The notes beneath the pieces are model-generated. The model was not told the origin of the DNA. It made no database searches and worked only from the letters and a program-made list of their open reading frames with translations. This document shows, piece by piece, positions 1-11,254 of a stretch of DNA of 64,000 bases (within the stretch, counting starts at the first letter, position 1; every line of letters starts with the position of its first letter). Where the stretch lies: positions 31,722,501 to 31,786,500 of the forward strand of contig NC_088929.1 in the NCBI RefSeq assembly GCF_038396675.1. The letters run 5' to 3'. The position numbers and the translations under genes were made by a program. This DNA comes from Hydra vulgaris (taxonomy: Eukaryota; Cnidaria; Hydrozoa; Anthoathecata; Hydridae).

Positions 1-182
1 CTTTCTTTTTGTTGTGTGCATTTCTGTACCCATTTCATTTTGAAGACCAGTTATGTACCTGGCAATTTTATTTTATATTAATACTTAATTTAATATACAG
101 ATAAAAGGTAACATACAGGCAACTGAATATAAAGAGACAGAGAAATAAATATAAAAGCATTTAAACAATTTAATTTAAATAT

Positions 183-1406
183 TTATAAAATATACCTGTA
201 AGCTTTATCAAAAAATGGATTCCAGATGCATTTATTACTGATGCAAAGTGCTGCTTTATAACCCTTAGCAAATGGATTTCTTGAATTAAGATGGTCGAAA
301 AGCTGATGAATCAATCGTATAAATTTTATTGTAGCTTCACAACCCTTAAATTGTGGTAACTTAAGTTCGGTCCAACAGTATTCGATAGCATCAGCAACAC
401 TAGAACTAAACACTTGAGCTGCAAGGTTAACTTTCATTTTCTGTTGCCTCCAATCTATATGTTGAGATTCAAGTTTATTACCAAGTCTCAGACCCTCCAC
501 ATCTTGAAGGTTGTGTAAATCTTTAATATAATTCCAACATAATTGTTTTTTTTCTGAATCAAACAAAATGCCTTTTTCTGCTAATGTATTTCTCATCAGT
601 TTTAGCATATGACATACATCAAGAAGAACAAAAATTTTTTCATTTGCTATTAGTGGATGTGAAAATGAAGGTACCATTTTAGTAACTTTCAATGCAACCC
701 CAAGTTCTGCTAGCATACTAAAATGGCAAGATGGACCATCACAAGTAATTGATACAACTTTGACACCTGCGTCAGACAAACGCTGAATACAGATTCTAAT
801 GAGATTAGCTCTTTCACTTCCAGTGAGACCATTAATAAAAAAATATCCACATGGAACTTTCCATGAGCTATTAACACATACAACCATAAAAACTAATACA
901 TCCTTTGCTACAGGTGTTGAGTCATCGTCTATATCATAGCCAAGATCATAGTAACCACTGTATTTTTCACCGTCCCATGATATATGTTTTTTAATGCTCA
1001 TTTCACCCAACACGAGAGAGCAAACTACTGTTTTATCTTTACATTTTGCTTCTTCAACTTTTATCTTTATAGCTTCAAATGCAGGTTTTGTAAAACCAGG
1101 ATTCGCATCAATTTTTGCATACCATTTTTGAATGTGTGATTGACAAGGCAAGGCAAAATCAAATGTTTTGCGTACAAACTCGTTTGCTTTTGTAGAATAA
1201 AATTGCAACGTCAATGCAAATGCTTTTACTTCAGGGGGATATTTTTTCCCCTTTTTGGAATGCTTACCAGTAACAATTTTTTGCATAAGTGCTCTTGGTA
1301 CTCCAGAAAATGTCTTTAAAAGCATTTCTTGACAGTTATGGGAAATCATTTTGTTTTTATTCAAACTTTGAACCACAGACTTGATAGAAATTACTGTTTT
1401 TTTCAT
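183..1406 (-). CDS. P-element-like transposase, catalytic part (copy 1)
   Basis: A 407-residue open frame resembling the RNase H-like region of THAP9/P-element transposases. It shares blocks with copy 2 downstream: a CSLV..EMS block (residues 129-137), VSITCDGPS, LLDVCHMLKLMRN (the family D..H..K..RN block), and the MKVNLAAQVFSSSV stretch. In the first block the aspartate expected before EMS is glycine 134 (codon 1005-1007), whereas copy 2 has FDEMS, so this copy is probably catalytically dead. The frame ends just after an AG/GTATAT donor-like site near 195, so the C-terminal exon probably lies beyond the left edge. The N-terminal THAP exons are upstream at 2330-2907. Family assignment is from motif recognition, not a search. 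Confidence 0.75.
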   Translation of the reverse strand: MKKTVISIKSVVQSLNKNKMISHNCQEMLLKTFSGVPRALMQKIVTGKHSKKGKKYPPEVKAFALTLQFYSTKANEFVRKTFDFALPCQSHIQKWYAKIDANPGFTKPAFEAIKIKVEEAKCKDKTVVCSLVLGEMSIKKHISWDGEKYSGYYDLGYDIDDDSTPVAKDVLVFMVVCVNSSWKVPCGYFFINGLTGSERANLIRICIQRLSDAGVKVVSITCDGPSCHFSMLAELGVALKVTKMVPSFSHPLIANEKIFVLLDVCHMLKLMRNTLAEKGILFDSEKKQLCWNYIKDLHNLQDVEGLRLGNKLESQHIDWRQQKMKVNLAAQVFSSSVADAIEYCWTELKLPQFKGCEATIKFIRLIHQLFDHLNSRNPFAKGYKAALCISNKCIWNPFFDKAYRYIL

Positions 1407-1579
1407 TCTGCTACACTTTCATTGAACAATTTTTAGCTTTTTTTTTTAAATGCAAATTTTTTTTTGATGGCTCGTTTCAAGTTTTTTATTTAATTCCATA
1501 TAGCTAGAGCAGCACTCATCCACTATAGTCAATTCTTTGTTTTCATTATGTACTTCAGTTTGCAAATTTATTGCCTATA

Positions 1580-1613
<34 letters not shown>

Positions 1614-1717
1614 TTATACATACATTAATAAATAAATATATTAACTTAAATAAATAAATATATTTTATATTTGTATTTATATGTATATATAATATATACA
1701 TATACATATAAATACAA

Positions 1718-1874
<157 letters not shown>

Positions 1875-2152
1875 TAAATATATACAATATATACATATAC
1901 ATATAAATACAAATATAAAATATATATACATATATATATCATAAATATATTTATTAATTTACTATTTACTATAAACAGCCTCAGAAACCTTTGGGTTGTA
2001 ATACACTAACATTGCCCAACTAATGATTCATACAACAATGTGTAAGCTGTTTACCTTGCAAATATGTTACAAGCCTTAGGCATTTTACAGCGGGTAATTA
2101 AGAATCAAAAGGTGTATACTGATATGTACTTAAATCTAATTATATATTTGTG

Positions 2153-2279
<127 letters not shown>

Positions 2280-2329
2280 GTTTGTGCTTTGCAAACCTTT
2301 TTTAGATGGTCAGGAAACTGTTTAAATCA

Positions 2330-2492
2330 AGTAAGTGTGGCATTATTTCTAAGTTGAATTGTCTGACCAGTTCTATCAATGTCTCTTTCCATAAAATGGT
2401 GTGAGCAAATAACACCAGATTTACTTGGTTGCCAATTATCGCGATACATCTTTAAAATCCATTCTCTCTTACGGTCTTCATTTAAAGAAAAT
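2330..2492 (-). CDS. THAP-domain second exon (copy 1)
   Basis: Begins after a TTATAG acceptor and encodes the second half of a C2CH THAP zinc finger: [20 protein letters not shown] followed by GVICSHHF, which supplies the C-x2-H pair. It continues the frame of the exon at 2756-2907. The downstream end is uncertain because I see no clear donor and the frame stops at 2327; the usual AVPTIF box is degenerate. It lies between two (TA)n arrays. Confidence 0.6.
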
Positions 2493-2523
2493 CTATAACA
2501 TATTAATGTTATAAGCAATGCTT

Positions 2524-2659
<136 letters not shown>

Positions 2660-2755
2660 CATAGATTCTATGATAGAGATATATTATAATATTAATCTAA
2701 TTATAATACTATTGTTTTTATATTATTATTAAAGAAAGCAGTGGTCATTACATAC

Positions 2756-2907
2756 AAATGAAAAGTTCTTCTTAATTTTCTTTTAACAACAGATTCTTCA
2801 TCGGAACTTCCTGAACTATCACTTCTTAAGCCCCCAGTTCTTTTTCTTTTTTTGCACCCATAAGCAGAACACTCTGAACCTCGAAGATCTTTTTTTAATC
2901 CGCTCAT
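2756..2907 (-). CDS. THAP-domain first exon (copy 1)
   Basis: Starts with ATG and encodes CSAYGCKKRKR, the first cysteine pair (C-x4-C) of a THAP finger, then a Ser/Asp/Glu-rich insert and RRTFH, ending at a GTATGT donor. Together with 2330-2492 it rebuilds the C-x4-C ... FHxF ... W ... C-x2-H layout. It belongs to the same minus-strand transposase gene as 183-1406. Confidence 0.6.
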
Positions 2908-3230
2908 ATTTGTATTTTCTTAGCTGTGATTTGATACCGCGTATTTAAAGCGATTAGTCGAAAAACAGAACTAAAAGCTTACGGGATTTAAATTCTTGGG
3001 GCTTTCCAATATGGCGATTTTGGCGTCAAAAAATTAGAAGTTTTGTTCGGAGTTGCGCTATCGAGTTGTTATTGAGATCAGTGGACCAAATTCATATAAA
3101 CAACATAATCAGTTGATACACTAAACACTGTTTATAATATATTTACATAGATATATTACATTTTAAAATATTATTGGCTTTAGCTTTTCAGGAATCAAAT
3201 TATTATTTGTAATCCCTTATATAATTAAAT
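2908..3230. other. Spacer between divergent P-like transposases
   Basis: No gene. This approximately 320-bp stretch lies between the start of copy 1 (minus) and the start of copy 2 (plus). It is less AT-rich than its surroundings near 2930-3090. I could not match it to an inverted copy elsewhere, so the element ends are not defined. Confidence 0.5.
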
Positions 3231-5924
3231 ATGCCAGTTTTTCTGTTCAGCCATCAATTGTGTAAACAAACGTGCAAAGAATGTTGAAAACAGTATATCT
3301 TTTTTTAGATTCCCAAACGAGAAAAACAGACAAGTAACTGTTCACTATATTTGATATATTAAAAAAATAAATATATCAAAACTTTAAAGATATTTATAAA
3401 ACAATGTAAATGCATAATATGATGAAAAATATTGATACATAATATGATGGAAATAACTGCAACAAATTTATAAGGTTAACTTTTTTTTAGATGCAAACTT
3501 TGGGTTCATAATTGTCGTCGTCAAGATCTTGATACAAAATCTTGTGAAGAACTTAATCTTAGTTATACGATTTGCAGTGAACATTTTGATTCATCCCAAT
3601 ACTATCTAGCTAACAATGGCAGTAAAATAGTACTTTTAACTGCTGTACCAACAATTTTTAACTTTCCAATTCAACCATCTTCGTTAAATTTAAAGAGAAA
3701 ACAACCAACAAACAGAACTTGTTTACAGGATAAAATACAAAAAAAAAGAAGTCAGTAATACAATTGAATTTAGCGCAAGAAATAGTGTTGATACTACTGG
3801 TACAAATGATATATCAGCTGACAAAACCAATTTTAGAAATAAGTATATGTCATCTCAAGTTAAGATTTTTCGTCTTAAAAAAAAAAATAAAGAACTTACA
3901 GTTAAAGAACAAAATGTTACAAAATTGTGATGGTTCAATAGAACACATAAATTTATCTAAAAAATTCTTAACTACTACCCAGCTACAATTTTTTGAAAGT
4001 CAATTACTTATGAAAAATCGCGTTAAAAAAGGAAATAGTTGGACTGTTAAAGATAAACTGTTATCCTTGAGGATTATATATCACAGTCCACAAACTTTTA
4101 AAAGTGCCAAGATGAGATTTTCATTGCCTGCTAGAAGCACTATTTTAATGTTTCTAGAAAAATCTTTTGGGACCCTAGTATCTGGATTTTCAAATAAGGT
4201 TATGACCTTATTAAAAATGAGAGTTAAAACCATGACAAAAATAGAAAGGAACTGTTCCCTTGTTTTTGATGAAATGTCTTTAAAGCAACATCTGGATTAT
4301 GACAAAAACAGTGACAAGGTTGTTGGAATTCAATCGAATGGTAAACCAGTGAACCAAGTACTTGTATTGATGGTTCGAGGGTTATCAACAAAATGGAAAC
4401 AACCAATTGCTTATTTTTATAGTAATAATGCCATGAGTTCAACCAATTTAGCTAAGATCTTATATAATGCTATGGTTCATCTACATGCAATAGGTTTAGC
4501 TGTAAGATGTCTTGTTTTTGATCAAAGTTCAACTAATATTAGAGCTATTAAATTTCTAGGATTTTCATTATTAAATCAACAAATTTTACATCCAACTACA
4601 AGAGCAAAGGTATATATAATATTTGATCCACCACATCTCATAAAAAGTCAGAAATAATTTAATACAACATGACATTCTGTCTGATGGTAAAATAATCTCG
4701 TGGAAGCATCTGCAAGAGCTCTATAATTTGGAAAAAGTTAATGCTATCCGCCTTGCTCCAAAATTGACAGATTGTCATTTAGATCCAGGATCACAATTAA
4801 CAATGCGAGTAAAGTTGGCAACACAAATTTTTAGTAGTCAAGTTAGTACTGCTTTGAATGTATATGCTTCTACAAAACTATTGCCTGAAAAAGTTTTGTC
4901 TACATCCTTTTTTATTAAAAATATGGATATTTTATTTGACATAATGAATTCTCGTAAACTAATAGCAGATAAACCAACACGTTCTGCTTTAATGTTAAAT
5001 AACAAGTTTATTCAACAACTTGAAGATTTGAGAGTTTGGATTAAGGGGTGGCATTTTTGTGGTGCTCGTAGCCAAAAAGGTCCAGTCATTGGGGTTTAGA
5101 TGTTACTATTTCTAATATTCTTTGTCTCACAAACGAATTGCTTCACGAGGATTTCTTTTATGTTTGCACAGCTCAGTTTAATCAAGACTGTTTTGAAATT
5201 TTTTTTGCATTAATACAAAGCAAAGGAGGTTGGAATGACAGACCAACAGCATTGCAATTTAAATCAGCATATCAAAATGCTTTAGTACTCCTTTCAATAG
5301 AGCAATCTAATTCTAACAGTAATTGTCTCCCAGAATCAGTAATTGTCTCCCAGAATTTTTTGGTTGCAGTTACTGTAGATTCAATTACTAACAAAGTATT
5401 TAAGAACCAAATTTCTGCAAATGAAAAATTGATTTTTAAACAGCCATCTTCATTAACAAAAAAATTACAACCTTGTATTTTACAAAATGTTTCAAGTGAT
5501 TCACTTTCGCAGTCAGTTAAGCAAGTTTTAAAATCGATTGCAGAATATTCAATAAAGAAAGTTCAAATTTGTCAAAAATGTGTCCAAGTTCTTTCAAGTG
5601 TCATATCAAGTGGAATTAACTTATTTAATACTGATTCTTTTTTACAAAACTTGCTTCAAGATATGGATATGTTTTTATAATACAAATCAAAATTTTACTT
5701 ACTAAAAGAAACATCATACAACAAATTATTAATGAAATAAAAAATCATTGCAATTTTAGATTTCTTTTTGATGAACATGTTGATCATGCCTTTCTCTTGA
5801 AAGAAAGTTTAATTAGAAACTTTGTTATTATGAGAATGTCTTATTTTATACGCTTTTATAATCGAGATATACAACCACGAAACAAGGCATGTAAAAAAAA
5901 GTTGGCTCGTATTATTCATGGATA
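3230..5924 (+). pseudogene. P-element-like THAP transposase, broken (copy 2)
   Basis: A decayed two-part gene. Exon 1 (about 3230-3334) encodes the first THAP cysteines and SFFRFPNEK, but its ATG is one frame off, implying a 1-base change in a T run near 3238-3242. Exon 2 (from about 3490) encodes YTICSEHFD (C-x2-H) and AVPTIF, the conserved THAP closing box. The catalytic region (about 3764-4657) keeps FDEMS, VFDQSS and FDPPHLIK. Further pieces at 4660-5099 and 5138-5680 are in other frames; the last includes the P-element C-terminal hallmark GGWNDRPTALQF. A final shifted piece runs to the stop near 5924. With at least four frame changes it cannot make a full protein. It is more complete than copy 1 in its catalytic residues. 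Confidence 0.75.
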
Positions 5925-6379
5925 ATCCTTGCATTAATGCTTGTGATAATGATTTGATTTTATTAATAAAAGATATTTCTTATAAAAAATAGTGTTTTTT
6001 TCTCACAGCATCATTTATTAATTTAGAATCTAAATAAGAATATATTTAAACGAATAAGGTCATAAAAATGCTTTTAAATTGCAGTTTTGCAAGTTTTTAT
6101 CACTATCATTAATATATTCATGTTAAGTTAATAATGTTATACAAGTAAATTTATGAATAAGTTAACAATTTCAAAAGTTTAGTTATTTTCAAGTTGCCTG
6201 ATATGATTGTTATTTAAATTTATGTTATTAAAATTCATCAAGTTTGCGTATTAAGATCATTTTGGTCCCGCAAGACATCCCGCAATGCTTTGTGGCTAAA
6301 ATTACACTATTTTGTCGGGAGTTGGCAGCCCTTGCTTTTTAGCCTCGGCGGCGAGTGACAAAACCCGCCCCTGATTGCA
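5925..6379. other. Intergenic, no gene seen
   Basis: AT-rich up to about 6240, then a more GC-rich block (6260-6375) before the ISL2EU-like element. I see no reading frame or RNA gene and found no inverted partner for it. Confidence 0.5.
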
Positions 6380-6381
6380 AT

Positions 6382-6459
6382 TCATGATATTCATATGAGC
6401 GCCGAACGTCCGCAAAATTTTATATCCGCCATGATGGGTGGCAAAAATATGTAAACAAA
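6382..6459 (+). repeat. Left terminal inverted repeat, ISL2EU-like
   Basis: Starts TCATGATATTCATATGA and ends in ATGTAAACAAA. It matches the reverse complement of 10080-10157 with a few mismatches (for example in the GAGCGCCGAACG part). The transposase ATG at 6467 lies 8 bp inside it. Confidence 0.9.
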
Positions 6460-6466
6460 AGTAAAA

Positions 6467-8142
6467 ATGGTAAAAAGCTGTTGCGCACCATACTGTGGAA
6501 ACAGAAAAATTAAAGGTAGCACAATTTCTTTTCATAGGTTTCCGAAAGAAGTAGAGCGAAGGGGGTTATGGGTTGCTTTCTTAAAGAGAAAGATTTTGCC
6601 GAATTTGGAGTTTGCTTACATTTGCGGTGAACATTTTATTACTGGTAAGTCAAGTCTTTTTGTATGAATTTATTAAATGTTAAATACATTAACACATGAG
6701 CACTTATAAATTTACATATAAATACATGCATATATAGGTATATATATTTATATACAACAATATATATATATTTATTTATTTTTTATAATAAACATATATA
6801 TGTTTATTTTTTAGGAAGAAAAAATGATGATAAAAATCATGTTGACTATGTTCCTTCCATTAAAAATGTTAACAGAAACAATAAAGGTATACCTATTGAA
6901 TTTAATGACATGTCATGTCATTCATCAAGGAAAATATATTCAGAAAGATCAAATCGTTTAAAGAAGAGGAATGCTGAAAAAGTGCTTATTGAAGAAAATA
7001 GTATTAACAGTTGTTTTCAAGAAGAAATTGTTGAAGAATCCGAAACTATCAAAATTATAAGAGAGTTAAGAGAAGAAAACGAGAAGTTTAAAAATTCAAT
7101 TAAAAAACTAAAAGAAGACAGTAAAGCAGAAATTGAACTTCTTCAAAAGGAAAATATGAAATCTAAATATATTATACAAAAATTAAAAAATGTAAATACT
7201 GCACTCGTCAAGAAAAACAAAAAATTGAAAAATCAAATTGATGAGGCTACTTTTAAACTAATAAAAGACAAAAAGAAAGTTCAATTTTATACAGGTCTTC
7301 CTGATATACATGTTTTTAAACATGTTTTTAACTTAATTGAAAACTACGTGCCAGCTAATAATGCTTCAACTATGACAAAGTTGCAAGAATTTTGTATTGT
7401 TTTAATGAAACTGCGTCTTAATTTGCTGGAACAAGATATAGCGTATAGATTTGGGATAAGTCAACCAACCGTATCACGAATCTTTGAAAAATGGCTTCTT
7501 GTAATGGCACGCAGACTATCCTTTTTAATAAAGTGGCCAGAGAGAGATATATTAAGGAGAACAATGCCAACTTGTTTTCGAGAATTTTTTCCTAAATGTA
7601 TTGTTATTATTGACTGTTTTGAGATTTTTATTGAAAAACCAAAAGATCTGACAGCTAGAGCTCAAACTTTTTCTAAATATAAGCACCATAATACTGTTAA
7701 AGTTTTAATTGGCATTACTCCACAAGGCTCAATATCATTTGTTTCAGAAGCTTGGGGTGGAAGAGTATCTGACGTTTATATTACAGAAAATTCTGGAATA
7801 TTAAATAATTTACTTATTGGAGATCAGGTGTTAGCAGACAGAGGTTTTACAATTGCAGATTCCGTTGGTTTATATTGTGCAGAATTAAAACTTCCTGCTT
7901 TTACACGAGGAAAGTCTCAGTTATCTCAAATAGAAGTTGATTGGACTCGAGAGATTGCCCGTGTACGAATACACGTTGAACGTTTAATTGGGCTCTTAAG
8001 AAATAAATACACAATTTTGCGAGGAATACTTCCTAATAAATTAATCAGTCGAACAGATGATGGAATATGTAAACTAAATGATATTTTAACTGTTTGTTCT
8101 GCTTTATGTAACCTTTGTTGTGGAGTAGTCCCTATTGATTGA
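6467..8142 (+). CDS. THAP/DDE transposase of ISL2EU-like element
   Basis: Two exons, 6467-6644 and 6815-8142, joined by a GTAAGT...TTTTTTAG intron with matching phase (1+2), give an uninterrupted 501-residue protein. Residues 1-75 form a THAP finger: CAPYC, FHRFPKE, then CGEHF and a DYVPSIKN box resembling AVPTIF. Residues about 136-211 are Lys/Glu-rich and predicted coiled coil. Residues about 265-290 (QDIAYRFGISQPTVSRIFEKW) are a helix-turn-helix. The DDE_4-type nuclease follows: D326 in IVIIDCFE, D401 in VLADRGF, E448 in RIHVERLIG. Such proteins bind the terminal repeats and cut and rejoin DNA in the nucleus. This is the only transposase in the window that looks intact. Confidence 0.85.
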
Positions 8143-8200
8143 CTTTTATTTTAATATATAAAAAAAATACATAAATGTAGTGTTATGTTTATTTATTGAT

Positions 8201-10104
8201 TTAAAACTTTTTTTTTTTAATTCTGGTTTTCTTGTGGCAACAATATGGGCAAAACCATTTTCCAATGGGTTTGCTTGTGAGTCCAAGACAATTAAGATGA
8301 TAGGTTTTTATAACGCAAGTTAAATCGAAACATTTAATTATAATACTCTCTTTGATTTTACCGCAAGTACATATTGTTTCAAAATTGTTACTTTGTTTTA
8401 ATTCCCCAATATTTACAAAAGTATTATGATTTCTAGAATACCATTTAGCAAGGAGTTCAGGCAATATCGCTAAGATAAAAAAATCTCTTGCTTTGTTTAA
8501 GTTTTCAGTGAGGAATTCTTTATCAACATAAATTTTTTCAATTAGACTAGCTTCACCATTATACACAATAAAATAACAAATCGGAATATTTGAAATTAAC
8601 ATTCGTAGCTGAACTTGATAATAGTATTGATGATTTCTTTTTAAATAGTCTTTTCCATCCTTTATTTCCATGCAAAACTCTTTAACATTATTTGCCAGTT
8701 CAAAGGCATTTCTTTTTGTGCATTTAAATGGACATTTTATCTCAACTATGTATTCATGAGAACAGCATGTACATTTCATAATACCATCAGGAGTTGCTCC
8801 GAGGTATGGCCATCTGGGTGTTCTAAGCAATCCACAATCAAAATTTTCAACATTTTTGTGAGTTGTTAATAGATGCGATTTTAAACAATTTTTAGCTGCA
8901 ATTTCATTATCACAACCATACTTTGTTGCTTTGGTAATAATTTATTTTGTGATGGATAACATATTTGCATTATTAAATTTTTAGAAGGCATGGCTATATT
9001 TGAATGACAACAAGCTTTAAATTTACTAGCTGTTATAACCCCAGCACGTGCTCTAAACCATAAACTTGATTGGGATTGATTTTTTGTATGATCTGAAATC
9101 AATTTAATTTCATCTTCAGTTATTTTTATATCTAAAAAAGTTTTATTTGAAAGTTGCACGAGTTCATGATACTTTAATTGTTCATATTCTCTTTTGTAAA
9201 AGTTAAAAATGATTGTATTAAGTTTTGCAACTAAAGGTATATATTTATAACTATATTCAGGAATTATACGAAGAATTACACTATCTCTTGCATTATATGA
9301 TATTTTACTGTAAAAGTTAGCAATTTCTGATTTACTTGGAATTGGAACGGATGAGGCTTTTTCGATATAAGGTTTTGCTCGTGTTTTGTTCTTTACTTTT
9401 GCTTCAAATTTTTTTTTAGGAACGGTAAAATTAATTTGTGAAAGTGGCAAATAAGTAACTTCCTTAAGGTTTGGCGGCAACCAAGCACATAATTGAGATG
9501 TACAAGCATCATCGTTATTTCTTTTCCGATAATCAGATGTTAACATTAAATAAAATAATGTTGCTCCAATATGAGAACAGACTTCGCCTAAACCTGCCTT
9601 ACATGTGCAATGTGCATTTATAACTTCACCATCTCCTTGAATGCTAACCCATACCCTTGTTGGAGTTTTAGAAAAAATGCTCTGACCATGTCTTACACGA
9701 CTGGTAACAATATATATAGACTTTACACCATGAATGAACTTTACAAGAACGTTGTGAACAAGACCACTAGTTACATAGTTGTAAGACTCAAGACCTTTGT
9801 AAGATTTTAAACTAGAACTTGTAAACTGACTAGGAAAGTTGATTAGATAGCTGTATATATCAGCAAAAGTTAAATTAGACCATTCGTCTACGTTATTAGT
9901 TAGTTCACAGTCTTTTTCTGATAAAGAATACGGGTCAAAAATAATCTCTAAAACTGATAATTTTTCTTCGTATCTCTTTTTTGCTTCCAAATTAAGACTC
10001 TCGTAATACTGCGATCGCATAATTGTAAGCAAAGAAGAATTTAAATCAATTACAACAGATCGGCTTTTTGTATCTAATATTTGTTTACATTTTTTTGCCA
10101 CCCA
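8201..10104 (-). pseudogene. SWIM-YqaJ-PHD nuclease protein, one frameshift
   Basis: Upstream part (8881-10104): an unrecognised N-terminal region followed by a SWIM zinc finger, INAHCTCKAGLGEVCSHIGA (CxC...CxH). Downstream part (8201 to about 8930): a YqaJ/lambda-exonuclease-type domain with TKYGCDNEIAAKNCL, GATPDGI, and VEIKCPF, so the D...E-x-K metal-binding residues are present, then a C-terminal PHD-like finger (CTCGKIKE...HLNC...WFCPYCC). The two parts are in different frames; the shift lies near 8930-8938, just before TKYG. No ATG opens the frame near the 5' end (the first is at 10018-10020); upstream codons read into the terminal repeat. A YqaJ nuclease is thought to help the transposase in this group; its exact role is unknown to me. 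Confidence 0.8.
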
Positions 10105-10157
10105 TCATGGCGGATACAAAGTTTTGCGGACGTTTGGAGTTCATATGAATATCATGA
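10080..10157 (-). repeat. Right terminal inverted repeat, ISL2EU-like
   Basis: Reverse complement of the left terminal repeat, ending TCATATGAATATCATGA, followed by AT. It overlaps the 5' end of the nuclease open frame. Confidence 0.9.
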
Positions 10158-10159
10158 AT

Positions 10160-10501
10160 AAGGTTTATATTATACATGGAAGTAACGAAAGCATAAGACA
10201 ATATTATTTGGAACAATCTATTCTTTGTCAAGTATGCGCTTACAACTGATTGTATTCTGTATTTGTTTTAAAAATTTGAACACATATTTTTACTTAAAAC
10301 ATCAAATTAACATTTAAAACGAACAAAGAATTCAGTTATAAAGACTATATATATATTTTTTTTTATTCACTTGCTTCTTTTCGTCTTTTTGCTTTTTCTT
10401 ATTTTCTTTTTCAGGTACCTCCTGTAAGACCTTTTCTCTCTCTATTGATGCATGTTTTTTTTTTATATACGTTTATTTCACAACTACAAAGTATTTACAA
10501 G
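10160..10501. other. Spacer between two DNA transposons
   Basis: About 340 bp of AT-rich sequence between the ISL2EU-like and pogo-like elements. No gene seen. Confidence 0.5.
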
Positions 10502-10503
10502 TA

Positions 10504-10528
10504 GGGGAGAACCTTAATGAATGGGACA
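10504..10528 (+). repeat. pogo-like left terminal inverted repeat
   Basis: 25 bp, perfectly inverted relative to 14043-14067, directly preceded by the TA duplication. Confidence 0.92.
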
Positions 10529-10690
10529 GTTTTCGTAAAATGGATTTTTTGAGGTTGATAAATTTGTTTAAAAATTACTTTGAAAATAGTTTGATAACTA
10601 TTAACTCTCGTACTATGATAAACAAAAACAAAACAATTGATTCTGCATATGGGTATTGATAAAAAGAGAATTTTATTGGACCATGGCATT

Positions 10691-10750
10691 TGTCCCATTC
10701 ATTAAGAACTACTCATTGAATGGGACAAAAAAAATTATTGAATGGGACAA
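10691..10750. promoter_or_regulatory. pogo left subterminal motif cluster
   Basis: Three copies of the TIR core TGTCCCATTCA(A/T)T, one forward and two reverse, lie about 190-245 bp inside the left end. Their identity to the inner end of the terminal repeat suggests transposase-binding sites; inference. Confidence 0.6.
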
Positions 10751-11254
10751 ATCTAAAAAATTAATAAAAGAAGAGAGTTCCTAAGAAACTTTCAAGGCAG
10801 TCAAGCAGTAAGGATAGTTTCTACAATTAGGGAACCCGAAAAAGCTATAAATATAGCAGAATGTCTGCATATATTGACAAACCTAAAATAATTTTATTAA
10901 AAAATATATGTATATTAAAAATAAATTAAAAACAGGAATAATTGCTTTTAGTAAAATAAAAAGCGTTTTTTAAATGCTTGGATATAATTCCCAGTAATGA
11001 AACATTTCCAATAGGGAAATGAGTCGTTGCCTACAGCATCCCTATGCTAAATTATAAATTAGAAATAAATAAACAACTTGATACCATATAAAGTATCTAG
11101 TTTACTTTCAAAAAACTCAATAACAAAGCATCTTATTAGATATTTAAAAAATTCATTTTATTTATGTTTAACCAAAATACAAAAATCAACAATTATTGCT
11201 TGTTGCAAAGTACATGAAATAAAAACCAATAAATCAAAGAAAGTGTAGAAGATA

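Larger units (their letters stand above)
6382..10157. mobile_element. ISL2EU-like two-gene DNA transposon
   Basis: A complete element of about 3.8 kb bounded by 78-bp terminal inverted repeats (6382-6459 and 10080-10157), flanked on both sides by AT, consistent with the 2-bp AT duplication I recall for ISL2EU elements (AT is self-complementary, so the edge could shift by 2 bp). It carries convergent genes: a plus-strand THAP/DDE transposase and a minus-strand SWIM-YqaJ-PHD nuclease protein. The pairing of a THAP transposase with a YqaJ nuclease is the published hallmark of the ISL2EU group as I remember it; the superfamily call should be confirmed by a repeat-library search. Confidence 0.8.

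Noticed and set aside
5925-6380. Terminal inverted repeats for P-like copy 2
   Set aside because: Comparison of 2930-3110 with 5930-6370 in inverse orientation showed no convincing match.
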